Shown here piece after piece: positions 8,632 to 21,318 of a stretch of 64,000 bases of DNA. The stretch is from Chitinimonas taiwanensis DSM 18899. Lineage in GTDB: Bacteria > Pseudomonadota > Gammaproteobacteria > Burkholderiales > Chitinimonadaceae. Within the stretch, counting starts at the first letter, position 1. Every line of letters begins with the position of its first letter. Both the position numbers and the translations under genes were made by a program. The notes beneath the pieces were generated by a model. It was given only the letters and a program-made list of their open reading frames with translations, had not been told where the DNA came from and searched no databases. The stretch lies in contig NZ_FPKR01000003.1 of NCBI RefSeq assembly GCF_900119825.1, positions 296,633 to 360,632 on the forward strand, written 5' to 3'.

Positions 8632-9426
8632 ATGGATTACCAGCAGCAGGTGGTGTGGATTACTGGCGCCAGCAGTGGCATTGGCGAGGCGCTGGCCTAT
8701 GCGCTGGCGGCACGGGGCGCGCGGCTGGTGCTGTCGGCGCGGCGCGTGGATGAGCTGGCGCGCGTGCGCGCGGCCTGTGCGCGGCCCGAGCAACATCTGC
8801 TGATGCCGCTCGACCTGGCCGAGCCGGACAGCTTTGCCGCCAAGGTGGCCGAGGTCGAGGCGCAGTGCGGGCGCATCGACATGCTGATTAACAATGCCGG
8901 TGTCTCGCAGCGCGCGCTGGCGCGCGATACCCGCTTCGAGGTCGACCGTCGCCTGATCGAGGTCAACTACCTGGGTACGGTGGCGCTGAGCAAGGCGGTG
9001 CTGCCCGGCATGCTGGCACGCGGGCGCGGACATTTCGTTACCGTCACCAGCCTGGTCGGCAAGTTCGGCACGCCAATGCGTTCGAGCTATGCGGCGGCCA
9101 AGCATGCTTTGCACGGCTTTTTCGATTCGCTGCGCGCCGAGCTGTGGCGCGATGGCATCGCGGTCACCCTGGTCTGTCCGGGCTTTATCAAGACCAATCT
9201 GCCCCTGGTGGCCTTGACCGCCGATGGCAGCCCGCAGGGGCGCATGGACCAGGCGCAAGAGAACGGTATTGCGCCGGATGAATGCGCGCGGCGCATCCTG
9301 CGCGGTCTGGATGCCGGTCAGGTCGAGATTGTGGTGGCTGGCCCGCGCGAGCGGCTGGGCCTCATGATCAAGCGCTTCGCGCCCAGCCTGTTCAACCGGC
9401 TGATCCGCAAGGCCAGTGTGACCTGA
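8632..9426 (+). CDS. Short-chain dehydrogenase/reductase (paralogue 1)
   Basis: A 264-residue classical SDR. It has the nucleotide-binding motif [15 protein letters not shown] at about residues 11-25, the NNAG motif ([10 protein letters not shown]) near 87-96, and the YxxxK catalytic pair in [21 protein letters not shown] near 151-171. The RR after the second strand (LSARRVDEL) favours NADP. The C-terminal part ([18 protein letters not shown]) resembles the DHRS7/YqjQ-like group of membrane-associated SDRs. A GGGGAGA ribosome site precedes the ATG. Its stop overlaps the start of a close paralogue (TGATG), so the two are translationally coupled. The substrate is unknown. Confidence 0.85.
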   Translation: MDYQQQVVWITGASSGIGEALAYALAARGARLVLSARRVDELARVRAACARPEQHLLMPLDLAEPDSFAAKVAEVEAQCGRIDMLINNAGVSQRALARDTRFEVDRRLIEVNYLGTVALSKAVLPGMLARGRGHFVTVTSLVGKFGTPMRSSYAAAKHALHGFFDSLRAELWRDGIAVTLVCPGFIKTNLPLVALTADGSPQGRMDQAQENGIAPDECARRILRGLDAGQVEIVVAGPRERLGLMIKRFAPSLFNRLIRKASVT

Positions 9427-10226
9427 TGGGCAAGCCAGCATTTGATGGTCAGCGCATCTGGATTACCGGCGCCAGCAGCGGCATCGGCGAGGCGCTGGCC
9501 TATGCGCTGGCCGGGCAGGGCGCGCGTTTGGTGCTGTCGGCACGCCGCGTGGCCGAGCTGGAGCGGGTGCGCGCGGCCTGCGCGAAACCCGAGCAGCACC
9601 TTGTCTATCCGCTCGATATGGCTGTGCCCGACAGCTTTGCCGCGGCAGTACAGGCGCTTGAGGCCCAGCATGGGCCCATCGATGTGCTGATCCTGAATGC
9701 CGGTATTGCGCAGCGCAGCTGGGCGCGCGATACCAGCGTGGCGGTGGACAGACAGCTGATGACTATCAACTTCCTCGGCCCCATCGCGCTGAGCAAGGCG
9801 TTGCTGCCCAGCATGCTGGTGCGCGGGCAGGGGCGGCTGGTGGTGATCAGCAGCGTGATGGGCAAGGTCGGCACCCCGCGCCGCACGGGCTACGCGGCCA
9901 GCAAGCATGCCTTGCATGGCTATTTCGATTCGCTGCGCGCCGAGCTCGCAGGCAGCGGCATCCTTATCCAGTTGGTCTGTCCCGGTTTCATCCATACCCA
10001 GCTGCCCCACGCCGCCCTGCTGGGTGACGGTAGTCCGCAAGGGCATGCGGATGCCTTGCCACGCCAGGGCCTGGCGGCCGCGCGTTGCGCGCAGCAGATC
10101 GTTCGTGGCCTGGCACGTGGTCGGGACGAGTTCTGCGTGGGTGGCGCCGAACGTCATGCGGCCTGGCTGGGGCGCTGGTTCCCCGGCTTGTATCGCTGGC
10201 TCTTGCGCCGGGTGCGCATCAGCTGA
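9426..10226 (+). CDS. Short-chain dehydrogenase/reductase (paralogue 2)
   Basis: A 266-residue SDR starting [19 protein letters not shown]. It is plainly a tandem duplicate of the gene before it: the block [18 protein letters not shown] is shared, and similarity continues to the C-terminal membrane-like segment (WLGRWFPGLYRWLLRR). The catalytic motif is [20 protein letters not shown]. The NNAG motif has changed to LNAG (ILNAGIAQRS), which is found in some active SDRs but may alter cofactor geometry. Its ATG overlaps the upstream stop (TGATG), implying translational coupling. Substrate unknown; the pair may act on related lipids or form a heteromer. Confidence 0.85.
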   Translation: MGKPAFDGQRIWITGASSGIGEALAYALAGQGARLVLSARRVAELERVRAACAKPEQHLVYPLDMAVPDSFAAAVQALEAQHGPIDVLILNAGIAQRSWARDTSVAVDRQLMTINFLGPIALSKALLPSMLVRGQGRLVVISSVMGKVGTPRRTGYAASKHALHGYFDSLRAELAGSGILIQLVCPGFIHTQLPHAALLGDGSPQGHADALPRQGLAAARCAQQIVRGLARGRDEFCVGGAERHAAWLGRWFPGLYRWLLRRVRIS

Positions 10227-10306
10227 TCCGAGCTCGGGCTGGCTGTGTGCTGGACCGGTTCGCTTGATCCTGATTTCGGCAGGCGCCGTTCAGAAAAAAT
10301 GACAAG

Positions 10307-10358
10307 CGGTTATTGAAATGTCATAGCGGTAGGCGTAAAAATTAGATCTAGCTAATTT
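10307..10358 (+). promoter_or_regulatory. Candidate promoter with 7-bp dyad
   Basis: TTGAAA followed after about 17 bp by TAAAAA could be a sigma-70 promoter for the small exported-protein gene. AAATTAG (10339-10345) and CTAATTT (10352-10358) form an inverted repeat with a 6-bp centre just after it, at a position suited to an operator. The region is strikingly AT-rich for this genome. Inference only. Confidence 0.35.
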
Positions 10359-10377
10359 ACTGATGCCGGAGCTCGCC

Positions 10378-10776
10378 ATGTTGCCGCTTACCTCGCTGTT
10401 CTGCCTGGCCGTATTGGCCTTGCTCAGCCTGCAGGCGCGTGCCGAGGCGGGCTTGCGTGACGACTTGCCGCCTGAGCCGGGCTTGAGCCAGGCGCGCTGG
10501 TCGGTGAACCGGACGGTCGACCCGGCCGCGGCGGCTAGTCCCTGGGGCAATCTGCAGATCGTCAGCATGCCAAGCAGTGCGTTTGGTGCTCAGCGTGCGC
10601 GCCCACAGCGCGCGCTGCGCTTGAACAGCGCCGGGCTGACCCGTTCGCTGCGTGAAATCGGCCTGCCAGTTAGCCAGTGCCAGACCCTGGCGCGCATGCC
10701 CTCACGCCTACGCAGCAATGGCGGCGGCATCAATCTGCAGCTCTCGCTGACCCTGAGTCTGTCCTGCCGTTACTAG
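10378..10776 (+). CDS. Hypothetical exported protein
   Basis: A 132-residue protein with no recognised family. The ATG at 10378 is preferred over an in-frame ATG at 10363 because GGAG lies at proper spacing before it; the product then starts MLPLTSLFCLAVLALLSLQARA, a clear signal peptide. The mature part is basic and Ser/Arg-rich, with a single Cys near the middle (VSQCQTLARMPS) and another three residues from the end (LSLSCRY), which could form a disulfide in the periplasm. Its last 47 bp overlap the 3' end of the GGDEF-EAL gene on the other strand. It has its own AT-rich upstream region, so it is probably expressed alone. Confidence 0.6.
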   Translation: MLPLTSLFCLAVLALLSLQARAEAGLRDDLPPEPGLSQARWSVNRTVDPAAAASPWGNLQIVSMPSSAFGAQRARPQRALRLNSAGLTRSLREIGLPVSQCQTLARMPSRLRSNGGGINLQLSLTLSLSCRY

Positions 10777-13114
10777 ACGAGGCGGCAGGCAGGAAGCAAT
10801 GTCCGGCCGGCAGCGCCAGCCAGTCGGCCAGCGGCATCGGGCGGGCGAACAGATAGCCTTGCATGGCATGGCAACCATGTGTGCGCAGAAAGGCCGCCTG
10901 CGCCTCGCTCTCCACCCCTTCGGCCACCACGCGTAAAGCCAGATGTTCGGCCATGGACAGGATCAGCTCGATGATGGCGGTATCGCGGCTGGCCTCGGCA
11001 TCCTGCACAAAGCTGCGGTCTATCTTCAGCTCCTGCAGCGGCAGGCGCTTCAGGTAGGCCAGGCTGGAATAGCCAGTGCCGAAGTCATCGATGGAAAAGC
11101 GCAGGCCCAGCGCGGCCAGCTCGCGCATCTTGGCGCTGGTGTCGTCCAGATTGCGGATCAGTAGCCCCTCGGTCAGCTCGAGTATCAGGTAGTCGGCGCG
11201 GGCGCCGCTGTCCTGCAGCGCCGCCTTTACCTGCGCGACGAAATCCGCCTCGTGAAACTGCTGCGGGCTGACATTGATCGACAGGGGGAGCGGCCGACCG
11301 GCCTTGGCCAGCTGCACCAGGGTGCGACAGCCCTCCTGCAGCACCCAGTTTCCCAGCCGCAGGATCAGGCTGCTTTCCTCGGCAATCGGGATAAAGCGCC
11401 CGGGCGGCACCGGCCCAAGTACCGGGTGCTGCCAGCGCAGCAAGAGCTCGGCGCCTAGGGCCATGCCGGCCGCATCCACCTGCGGCTGCAGATACAGCGC
11501 GAGCTGGCGCTGGGCAATTGCCAGTTCCAGCTGGTGCTGGATGGCCAGCCGCTCCTCGATCTCGGCCTGCATCTGGGCCTGGAAGAACACGATGCGTTGG
11601 CGGCCGGCCGATTTGGCGCGGTACATGGCCATATCGGCTTCGCGCAGCACCATATCGGCGCTCTGCCCCGGGCGCGGAAACAGCGTGACCCCGAGGCTGC
11701 CGCCCGAATGGTAGTGCTGGCCATCCAGCTCGAAAGGCTGGGCGAGGCAGGCGAGCACTTTTTCCGCCACCTGCAGCGCCAGCCGCCCGGCGTGGGCGAC
11801 GTCCTGATCCAGCCGGGGCAGGAGCAGCACGAACTCATCGCCGCCCAGGCGCGCCACCGTGTCCTCCTCGCGCACCGTTGCGCACAGGCGCTGGGCCACC
11901 TGGGCCAGCAGCGCGTCGCCCGTAGGGTGGCCGCGCGCATCGTTCACATGCTTGAAGTTGTCCAGGTCGAGGTAGATGGCCGCCCCCACCATGCCGCTGC
12001 GCTTGGCCGCCATCAGGCTCTGGCCGAGCCGGTCATGCAGCAGGCGCCGATTGGGCAGGCCGGTCAGGCTGTCGAAATAGGCGAGGCGGTGGATGTCCTC
12101 CTCGGCCTGCTTACGCTCGCCGATATCGCGCAGAATCATCACGAAATGGCTGCACTGCCCGTTCTCGGCGTAGATGGGGTTCAGTTCCAGTTCCAGCCAG
12201 AAAGCCTCGCCGTCCTTGGCATAGGCCATCAGCTCGGTCTCCAGCGCGCTTTCGCTATCCAGCGCGGCGCGCAGGCGTTCCATCTCGGTGTTGCTGGTCT
12301 TGGGCCCCTGGAATAGCTGCAGGGTCTGGCCGATGGCCTCGGTCGGGCTATAGCCGGTGCGCCGCGTCAGCGCGGCATTCACGAACACGATGCGCCGCCC
12401 GAGCGTATCGCGTAGCGCCGCTTCGATGATGACCACGATATCGTTCAGATGGGCCACGGCCGCGCTGATCAGGCGCAGCTCCTCATTGGCCGCCTGCAGG
12501 CGTGCCTGCTCCTCGGCCAGCGAACGGCTGCTGGCTTCCTGGCGCTGCAGGGAAAGCTGCAGACCGTCGATCAGCACTGCGCTGGACAGCGTGAGCGCCG
12601 CATTGACCAAGCTGAAGTTCAGCCCCACCAGCAGCCATTTGACCAGCGCATCCTGCTCGAAGCCGATCACGCGCAGTTCGAGATCGGCCAGATAGCCGAG
12701 CGTGGGCAGGCTGAGCGAAGTCAGCAGCAGCGCTGCCACCGCCGGGCGCTTGCCAAGCAGCAAGGCTGCCATGACTGGGCAGGCAAGCAGGAATATCTGC
12801 GCGACCGCGCCCACGCTGAGCAAGAGGCTGAGGGCAAACAGATAGAGCAGGGCTAGGAAGTGCCAGGTGCGGGTGCGCAGGCTGAAGCGGCCGGGGCGCA
12901 GGATCAGGCCTAGCCAGCCCAGGGCGAGCAGATCGACCAGTGGCACGAACCACTGACCGGCGCGCAAGGCGACCACGGCCGAGGGCAGTGCCGCCACGCA
13001 GCCGAGTACCAGCAGCAGGGCCAGAATGCGCCCGAGTACATGCTCGCGCCACTGCGCCATGCTGCTGGGCGTGGCCGGGCTGGCGAACAGCGCGGGGCGG
13101 AGGGACGGGAGCAT
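10730..13114 (-). CDS. Membrane PAS-GGDEF-EAL cyclic-di-GMP enzyme
   Basis: A 794-residue protein that should make and/or degrade cyclic di-GMP. About residues 25-185 hold several hydrophobic segments (RILALLLVLGCVAALPSAVVAL, FLALLYLFALSLLLSVGAVA, AALLLTSLSL), an integral-membrane sensor of unassigned type. A short coiled coil and a PAS domain follow (DTLGRRIVFVNAALTRRTGYSPTEAIGQ). The GGDEF domain has an intact GGDEF (VARLGGDEFVLLLP). In the C-terminal EAL domain the signature reads ELL (GAELLLRWQHP), while NVSPQQF and DDFGTGYSSLAYLKRLPLQELKID are intact, so phosphodiesterase activity is plausible. It stands alone; nothing nearby shows the signal sensed. Confidence 0.9.
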   Translation of the reverse strand: MLPSLRPALFASPATPSSMAQWREHVLGRILALLLVLGCVAALPSAVVALRAGQWFVPLVDLLALGWLGLILRPGRFSLRTRTWHFLALLYLFALSLLLSVGAVAQIFLLACPVMAALLLGKRPAVAALLLTSLSLPTLGYLADLELRVIGFEQDALVKWLLVGLNFSLVNAALTLSSAVLIDGLQLSLQRQEASSRSLAEEQARLQAANEELRLISAAVAHLNDIVVIIEAALRDTLGRRIVFVNAALTRRTGYSPTEAIGQTLQLFQGPKTSNTEMERLRAALDSESALETELMAYAKDGEAFWLELELNPIYAENGQCSHFVMILRDIGERKQAEEDIHRLAYFDSLTGLPNRRLLHDRLGQSLMAAKRSGMVGAAIYLDLDNFKHVNDARGHPTGDALLAQVAQRLCATVREEDTVARLGGDEFVLLLPRLDQDVAHAGRLALQVAEKVLACLAQPFELDGQHYHSGGSLGVTLFPRPGQSADMVLREADMAMYRAKSAGRQRIVFFQAQMQAEIEERLAIQHQLELAIAQRQLALYLQPQVDAAGMALGAELLLRWQHPVLGPVPPGRFIPIAEESSLILRLGNWVLQEGCRTLVQLAKAGRPLPLSINVSPQQFHEADFVAQVKAALQDSGARADYLILELTEGLLIRNLDDTSAKMRELAALGLRFSIDDFGTGYSSLAYLKRLPLQELKIDRSFVQDAEASRDTAIIELILSMAEHLALRVVAEGVESEAQAAFLRTHGCHAMQGYLFARPMPLADWLALPAGHCFLPAASSSNGRTDSGSARAAD

Positions 13115-13162
13115 GGGCTGGCCTTGGGCAGCCGGGGCGCTGCCGTGCTTGACCAGCTAATA

Positions 13163-13204
13163 CTAGGGCCTGTTGACCATGAAATCAGTGTCAACAGGCC
13201 CTAG
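13163..13204. repeat. Perfect 15-bp inverted repeat, 12-nt loop
   Basis: Arms CTAGGGCCTGTTGAC (13163-13177) and GTCAACAGGCCCTAG (13190-13204) are perfectly complementary. The element sits between the GGDEF-EAL gene and the C15-like gene, both on the minus strand. There is no T-run on either side, which argues against an ordinary intrinsic terminator. CTAG ends and perfect arms suggest a miniature mobile-element remnant or a protein-binding site. Confidence 0.6.
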
Positions 13205-13267
13205 ACATCCGGCTGGCTTCTGCCCTGGCGCGCGCCAGCCCGATGCACATGGTGCCAAGCGGCGCGG

Positions 13268-14404
13268 CTAGCCCGGCTGTAGCGCTGCGCGCAGCATGGC
13301 CTCGATCTGGGCCACGATGTCGCGGGTCTTGTCTGGCTCGAAGGCGGCAATTGCCGGGGTGTGGATATGCCCGACCGGCAGCTGGCGCAGGCCCAGCTCA
13401 TCGCGCAGGCGCACGGCGCGGTAGGAAATCTCATTGCTCAGATAGCCCCCGCCCCCGCCCTCGACCGCGATCTTGCCGCCCAACGCAGCCAGGGAGGGCG
13501 CTTCCAGGCGCGTATCGGGCAGCACGCGCACCCAACGGTTATCGACGATGCGATACGGCCCCTGGGCGCGCTGCATGGCGGCCACCGGCAGCGAGAACTC
13601 GACGAATTCCGGCCCGTTCAATGGCTGCCCATCGAGCTTGGGCGGCTGCGGGTCTTGGCGGCTGGCGCCGGGCAGCAGGTCCTGGTTGTCCACCACATTG
13701 GCCGAGCGGCGCCGACCCGGAAAGCGCTCGAGGTCGAAATCCTGCCGGCCCATGCTGATGGTGGCCAGCAGGTCGATCTGGCCTAGCCAGGGGCGCAGAA
13801 AGCGCTCGACCGCGCCGGCATCGAAGTCGGCATAGCGGACCGGGAACACGGCGGCTTCAATGCGTACGAGCTGGCCGTCCAGCATCAACTCGCGTCCGTC
13901 CAGCCACAGTGCGGCCACGCCCGAGGGATTGCTCTGGTTCAGATTGCGTTCGAGCAGAAAGGGGTCGAAGCCGGTGATCAGTACGCGCTTTTGCGCGCTG
14001 CGCGCGGCGAACTGCAGCTCATCCTGACCGCGGCTGGCCAGTTCCAGCGCGGACAGCGCCGCGTCACGCTGCGCGGTGCTGATGGCAAAGCCTGGCGCCG
14101 TATCGCGCACGGTGCGGCTGAGCGCTAGCCGGCTCCAGTACAGCGGGCGGTCGTCATAGTCGGCCAGCTGCTTCAGGCGCGCGCGGGCGCCCAGCCACAG
14201 GCGGCGGCCGGTCTCGCGCGCCAGCCGCGTCGCCTCGTCGGTGCTGGTCGTGCGCTGCCAGTCATGCGCGAAATCGCGTTCCAGACCCTGAAAGGCCGCA
14301 CGCACCTCGGGCATGGCCAGCTCGGCACGCGTCAGGCGCGCTTCCTCCACGGTCTGGGCCTGTGCTAGGCCCAGGAGGGCAAACAGCAGTACGAGCGCGC
14401 GCAT
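13268..14404 (-). CDS. Exported pyroglutamyl-peptidase (C15) homologue with Ser at catalytic Cys
   Basis: A 378-residue protein from the ATG at 14404, chosen because it gives a compact signal peptide (MRALVLLFALLGLAQAQ) and has GGAA upstream; an ATG at 14416 is the alternative. An N-terminal extension of about 120 residues has no known fold. The second half is C15-like: VLITGFDPFLLERNLNQSNPSG, SMGRQDFDLERF (candidate Glu226), GGGGGYLSNEISYRAV and VGHIHTPAI (His348). In pyrrolidone carboxypeptidases the motif before the second strand carries the nucleophilic Cys; here that position reads Ser323. Cytoplasmic C15 enzymes are about 215 residues and not secreted, so this is a divergent periplasmic branch whose activity is uncertain. 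It is divergent from an unknown membrane-protein gene. Confidence 0.7.
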   Translation of the reverse strand: MRALVLLFALLGLAQAQTVEEARLTRAELAMPEVRAAFQGLERDFAHDWQRTTSTDEATRLARETGRRLWLGARARLKQLADYDDRPLYWSRLALSRTVRDTAPGFAISTAQRDAALSALELASRGQDELQFAARSAQKRVLITGFDPFLLERNLNQSNPSGVAALWLDGRELMLDGQLVRIEAAVFPVRYADFDAGAVERFLRPWLGQIDLLATISMGRQDFDLERFPGRRRSANVVDNQDLLPGASRQDPQPPKLDGQPLNGPEFVEFSLPVAAMQRAQGPYRIVDNRWVRVLPDTRLEAPSLAALGGKIAVEGGGGGYLSNEISYRAVRLRDELGLRQLPVGHIHTPAIAAFEPDKTRDIVAQIEAMLRAALQPG

Positions 14405-14512
14405 CGGGTATTCCATCGGTCAGAAAGCGCCGATTCTCGCTGGCTTCAGGCCAGGCTTGCAATTGCGCGCGAGCATGCCGATGCTGTGCGCACAAAATTG
14501 CCGGAGGAAACC

Positions 14513-15457
14513 ATGAGTACATCGAGTCGGGCCTATCGCCCACTGGCCCAGGTGCGTGCGGTGGGCGGTGCCTATGTGGACCAGGTGGTGGCCGATTTTC
14601 GCGCCCTGCCGGCCGAGAGCGCCCAGAGCGAACGCTATGCTGAGGCCAAGGCGCTGGCCGATGGCTGCGATCAGCTTGATTGGCAGCAGCTGTTCACGCT
14701 GGAGCTATGGGTGCTGCAGCTGATGCCCTTGCACCAGCTGGAAGAGCGCGCGGCCATCCTCGCGCAGATCTTCGCCCATCCGGCCAGCAACCGGCCCGAA
14801 CCGGGCTGCGACGATTACCCGGCCCGCCTGCTGGCCTGGGCGCTCAATCTGCAGTCCGAGCGCCAGTGGGCGTTTCGCAAGAATCTGCTGCGCGAGCAGG
14901 AAGCGTGGCGTCTGCGCAAGCGCCTAGGCGAAACCCTGCTGATGATCAGCGTGCTGATGCTGACCCTGGGTTGGTTCGCCTGGCTGATCGAGGTGCCCAC
15001 CCTGGCCATGGTGGCGATGGTGTATTGGCTGGGCGTGAGCGGCGGCTATGCGAGCATCGCGCGTCGTTCGCAATCGGCCAGCGCCACCCGGCCGGGCGAA
15101 TCGAGCCGCAGCACCGCCTTCGGCAATCTGTGCGCGCTCGATATCGGTCAGGGCAGCGTGGTGCAGGCCATGCTGCTGGCCGGCCTGTTCGCGCTGATCG
15201 GCTACGGCCTGCTGGCCAGCGGGCTGATCGGGCAGATCTTGCAGGACGGCCTGAGCAAGACCCTGTTCCCGCAGTTTGCCCCCTTGCCTGAGCTGGGTCT
15301 GCCGCTGCCGCGCAGCGCCGAGGATGTGACCAAGCTCGGGGTGTGGAGCTTTCTGTGCGGTTTTGCCGAGCGCCTAGTGCCCGATGTGCTGGACAAGCTC
15401 AGTGGCAAGTTCAAGCCCAAGTCGGACAAGCCGGCCGAGGGCAGCGAGAAGCGCTGA
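14513..15457 (+). CDS. Hypothetical integral membrane protein
   Basis: A 314-residue protein starting MSTSSRAYRPLAQV after a very good GGAGGA site. Residues about 1-140 are soluble and helical, rich in Leu, Glu and Trp, with no signal peptide. Two closely spaced hydrophobic segments follow (LLMISVLMLTLGWFAWLIEV, TLAMVAMVYWLGVSGGYASI), and a third lies near 225-250 (MLLAGLFALIGYGLLASGLIGQIL). The C-terminal tail is highly charged (KFKPKSDKPAEGSEKR). I do not recognise a family. It is divergent from the C15-like gene with about 110 bp between starts, so shared control is possible. Confidence 0.65.
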   Translation: MSTSSRAYRPLAQVRAVGGAYVDQVVADFRALPAESAQSERYAEAKALADGCDQLDWQQLFTLELWVLQLMPLHQLEERAAILAQIFAHPASNRPEPGCDDYPARLLAWALNLQSERQWAFRKNLLREQEAWRLRKRLGETLLMISVLMLTLGWFAWLIEVPTLAMVAMVYWLGVSGGYASIARRSQSASATRPGESSRSTAFGNLCALDIGQGSVVQAMLLAGLFALIGYGLLASGLIGQILQDGLSKTLFPQFAPLPELGLPLPRSAEDVTKLGVWSFLCGFAERLVPDVLDKLSGKFKPKSDKPAEGSEKR

Positions 15458-15557
15458 GTGGGCGTGGCGCTGCACCTAGCATGCAGTGCGCCGCCTGCTT
15501 GGCAACGGCCTCGTTTATCATGGCCGCCCCATGCCGTTCCCCAATAACGAGAGCCCC

Positions 15558-16328
15558 ATGTCAGCAGCTGCCGATTTCCTGCCCCTTGCCCACCGCCTGG
15601 CCGATGCGGCCCGAGCCGCCATCCTGCCTTACTACCGTTCCCGGCTTGCCATTGACGACAAGGCCGATGCCAGCCCGGTGACCCTGGCCGACCGTGGCGC
15701 CGAGCAGGCGATGCGTGCCTTGCTGGCGGCCGAGCTGCCCGGCCACGGCATCATCGGCGAGGAATTCGGCCGCGACCGCGAGGACGCCGAATGGGTCTGG
15801 GTGCTCGACCCGGTGGATGGTACCAAGAGCTTCATCGTCGGCCGGCCGACCTTCTGCACGCTGATTGGCCTTCTACACCATGGTAAGCCGGTGCTCGGCA
15901 TCATCGACCAGCCGGTGCTGCAGGAGCGCTGGGTAGGCGTGGCTGACCAGACCAGTACGCTGAATGGCCAGGCCGTACACAGCTCGGCGATCACCGCGCT
16001 GGGTGAAGCGCGCCTGGGTTCCACCGGCACCCAATATCTGCCTGGCCAGGCGGGCGAGCGCTTCGCCGCGCTGCAAGCGCAGTGCCGTTTCACGGTCTGG
16101 GGTGGCGACGCGTATCTGTATGCCTTGCTGGCCACCGGCGGCTATGACCTGGTGGTGGAAAGCGGCCTCAAGCTGCATGACTTCGCTGCCCTGGTGCCGG
16201 TGGTACAGGGTGCGGGCGGCTTGATGACCGATTGGCAGGGGAACGCGTTGCACAAGGATTCGGACGGCAGCGTGTTGGTGGCGGCCACGGCCGAGCTGCA
16301 TGCCGCGGCTAAGGCCCTACTGGCCTGA
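15558..16328 (+). CDS. hisN: Histidinol-phosphatase, inositol-monophosphatase family
   Basis: A 256-residue Mg-dependent phosphatase of the IMPase superfamily. Metal-binding motifs are intact: GIIGEEFG near 67-74 (Glu ligands), DPVDGTKSF near 90-98, and the C-terminal motif GGYDLVVESGLKLHDFAALVP. The sequence around them (KADASPVTLADRGAE, GRPTFCTLIGLLH) fits the HisN subgroup, which hydrolyses histidinol phosphate, better than SuhB. An ATG at 15531 is a possible longer start. It is not in a his operon; hisC lies 10 kb away. Its 3' end overlaps the convergent solute-binding gene by 12 bp. A related sugar-phosphate or CysQ-like role cannot be excluded. Confidence 0.78.
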   Translation: MSAAADFLPLAHRLADAARAAILPYYRSRLAIDDKADASPVTLADRGAEQAMRALLAAELPGHGIIGEEFGRDREDAEWVWVLDPVDGTKSFIVGRPTFCTLIGLLHHGKPVLGIIDQPVLQERWVGVADQTSTLNGQAVHSSAITALGEARLGSTGTQYLPGQAGERFAALQAQCRFTVWGGDAYLYALLATGGYDLVVESGLKLHDFAALVPVVQGAGGLMTDWQGNALHKDSDGSVLVAATAELHAAAKALLA

Positions 16329-17096
16329 AGGGGCGGCAGGGCGGGTCGAGTGCTGGCCTTCCTCGTAACGGGCCAGAATCGCCGCGACCTGGCCGGCGGC
16401 CAGCATGGCGGCGAACTCGCGCTCCAGTAGTCCGCGCTGCGCATACCAGGGCGATAGGCGCGAGAGCGAGATATACCGCTCGGTGTTCACCACCAGGCTC
16501 AGCTGGGCCAGCTTCACGTCCGCCGCCAGGCTTAGCTTCTCGACCACCCGGGTGCCGACATTGATACCCGCCGGCACCACATCGACCCGACCGGCCACCA
16601 GCTTGCGGAAATTGCTCTCCATATCGGGCGCGTAATCGCGTTGATGCTCGGGAATCTTCGCCAGCGCATCGGAGTAGAACACCCCGCGCACCAAGCCGAC
16701 CCGGAAGCTATTGAGCTCGCTTAGTGTAGCGAGCGGGCGCACCTCGTTCTGGCGCAGATAGAACAGCGTGCGGGTTGGGCTTGCATACGGTGGCTGTACA
16801 AAATACAGATAGGCCTCGCGGCTCGGTTCGCGCGCAAAGCCCATGCTCACATCCACCGAGCCGTCTTCCAGCATGCGCAGGCAGCGCAGGGTAGGGCATT
16901 CCTGCAGCCTCAGGTTCACGCCCAGGCGTTTGGCCAGGGTCTGCATGATGTCGATATGCGCGCCGCGATAACCGTTCGGCGTCGGTTCCATATAGGGCGG
17001 TAGCGGACGCACGGCAAACACCAGCTCCGCCAAAGATCTGGCTTGCGCAAAGCTGGTCAGGGCCAGCAAGCCCAGCCAAGCCAGAAAAAACCGCAT
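16317..17096 (-). CDS. Periplasmic solute-binding protein, family 3
   Basis: A 259-residue secreted protein. Signal peptide MRFFLAWLGLLALTSFAQA is followed by a type II periplasmic-binding fold (LVFAVRPLPPYMEPTPNGYRGAHIDIMQTLAKRLGVNLRL, GSVDVSMGFAREPSREAYLYF, FRKLVAGRVDVVPAGINVG). This pattern is typical of family 3 binding proteins for polar amino acids or other small solutes. No ABC permease or ATPase gene is adjacent, so it may be an orphan receptor, as is common in this group. It is convergent with hisN and upstream of nothing on its strand. Confidence 0.8.
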   Translation of the reverse strand: MRFFLAWLGLLALTSFAQARSLAELVFAVRPLPPYMEPTPNGYRGAHIDIMQTLAKRLGVNLRLQECPTLRCLRMLEDGSVDVSMGFAREPSREAYLYFVQPPYASPTRTLFYLRQNEVRPLATLSELNSFRVGLVRGVFYSDALAKIPEHQRDYAPDMESNFRKLVAGRVDVVPAGINVGTRVVEKLSLAADVKLAQLSLVVNTERYISLSRLSPWYAQRGLLEREFAAMLAAGQVAAILARYEEGQHSTRPAAPSGQ

Positions 17097-17152
17097 TGCC
17101 GCCCCCTTTCCGATTCCCACCTGCAGTGTAGAACCTGATGGCTGCGTGCTGG

Positions 17153-21205
<4,053 letters not shown>

Positions 21206-21285
21206 GGTCTTGGCAGTATCTAGGCAGGCGGCGATTCTAACCGGGCCGGGCAGGGGGCTGATAGTTGGATGCCGGCGCGCCAATG

Positions 21286-21315
21286 CAAAAAGCCCAGTCC
21301 GAAGACTGGGCTTTA
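21286..21315 (-). terminator. Intrinsic terminator of the tRNA operon
   Basis: On the minus strand the AAAGCCCAGTC / GACTGGGCTTT stem closes a short TTCG-type loop and runs into TTTTT, directly after the last tRNA-Asp. It ends the tRNA transcript just before the hrpA start. Confidence 0.85.
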
Positions 21316-21318
21316 CGT

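Noticed and set aside
13163..13204. Terminator call for the 15-bp inverted repeat
   Set aside because: No T-run follows on either strand, so it is listed as a repeat instead.
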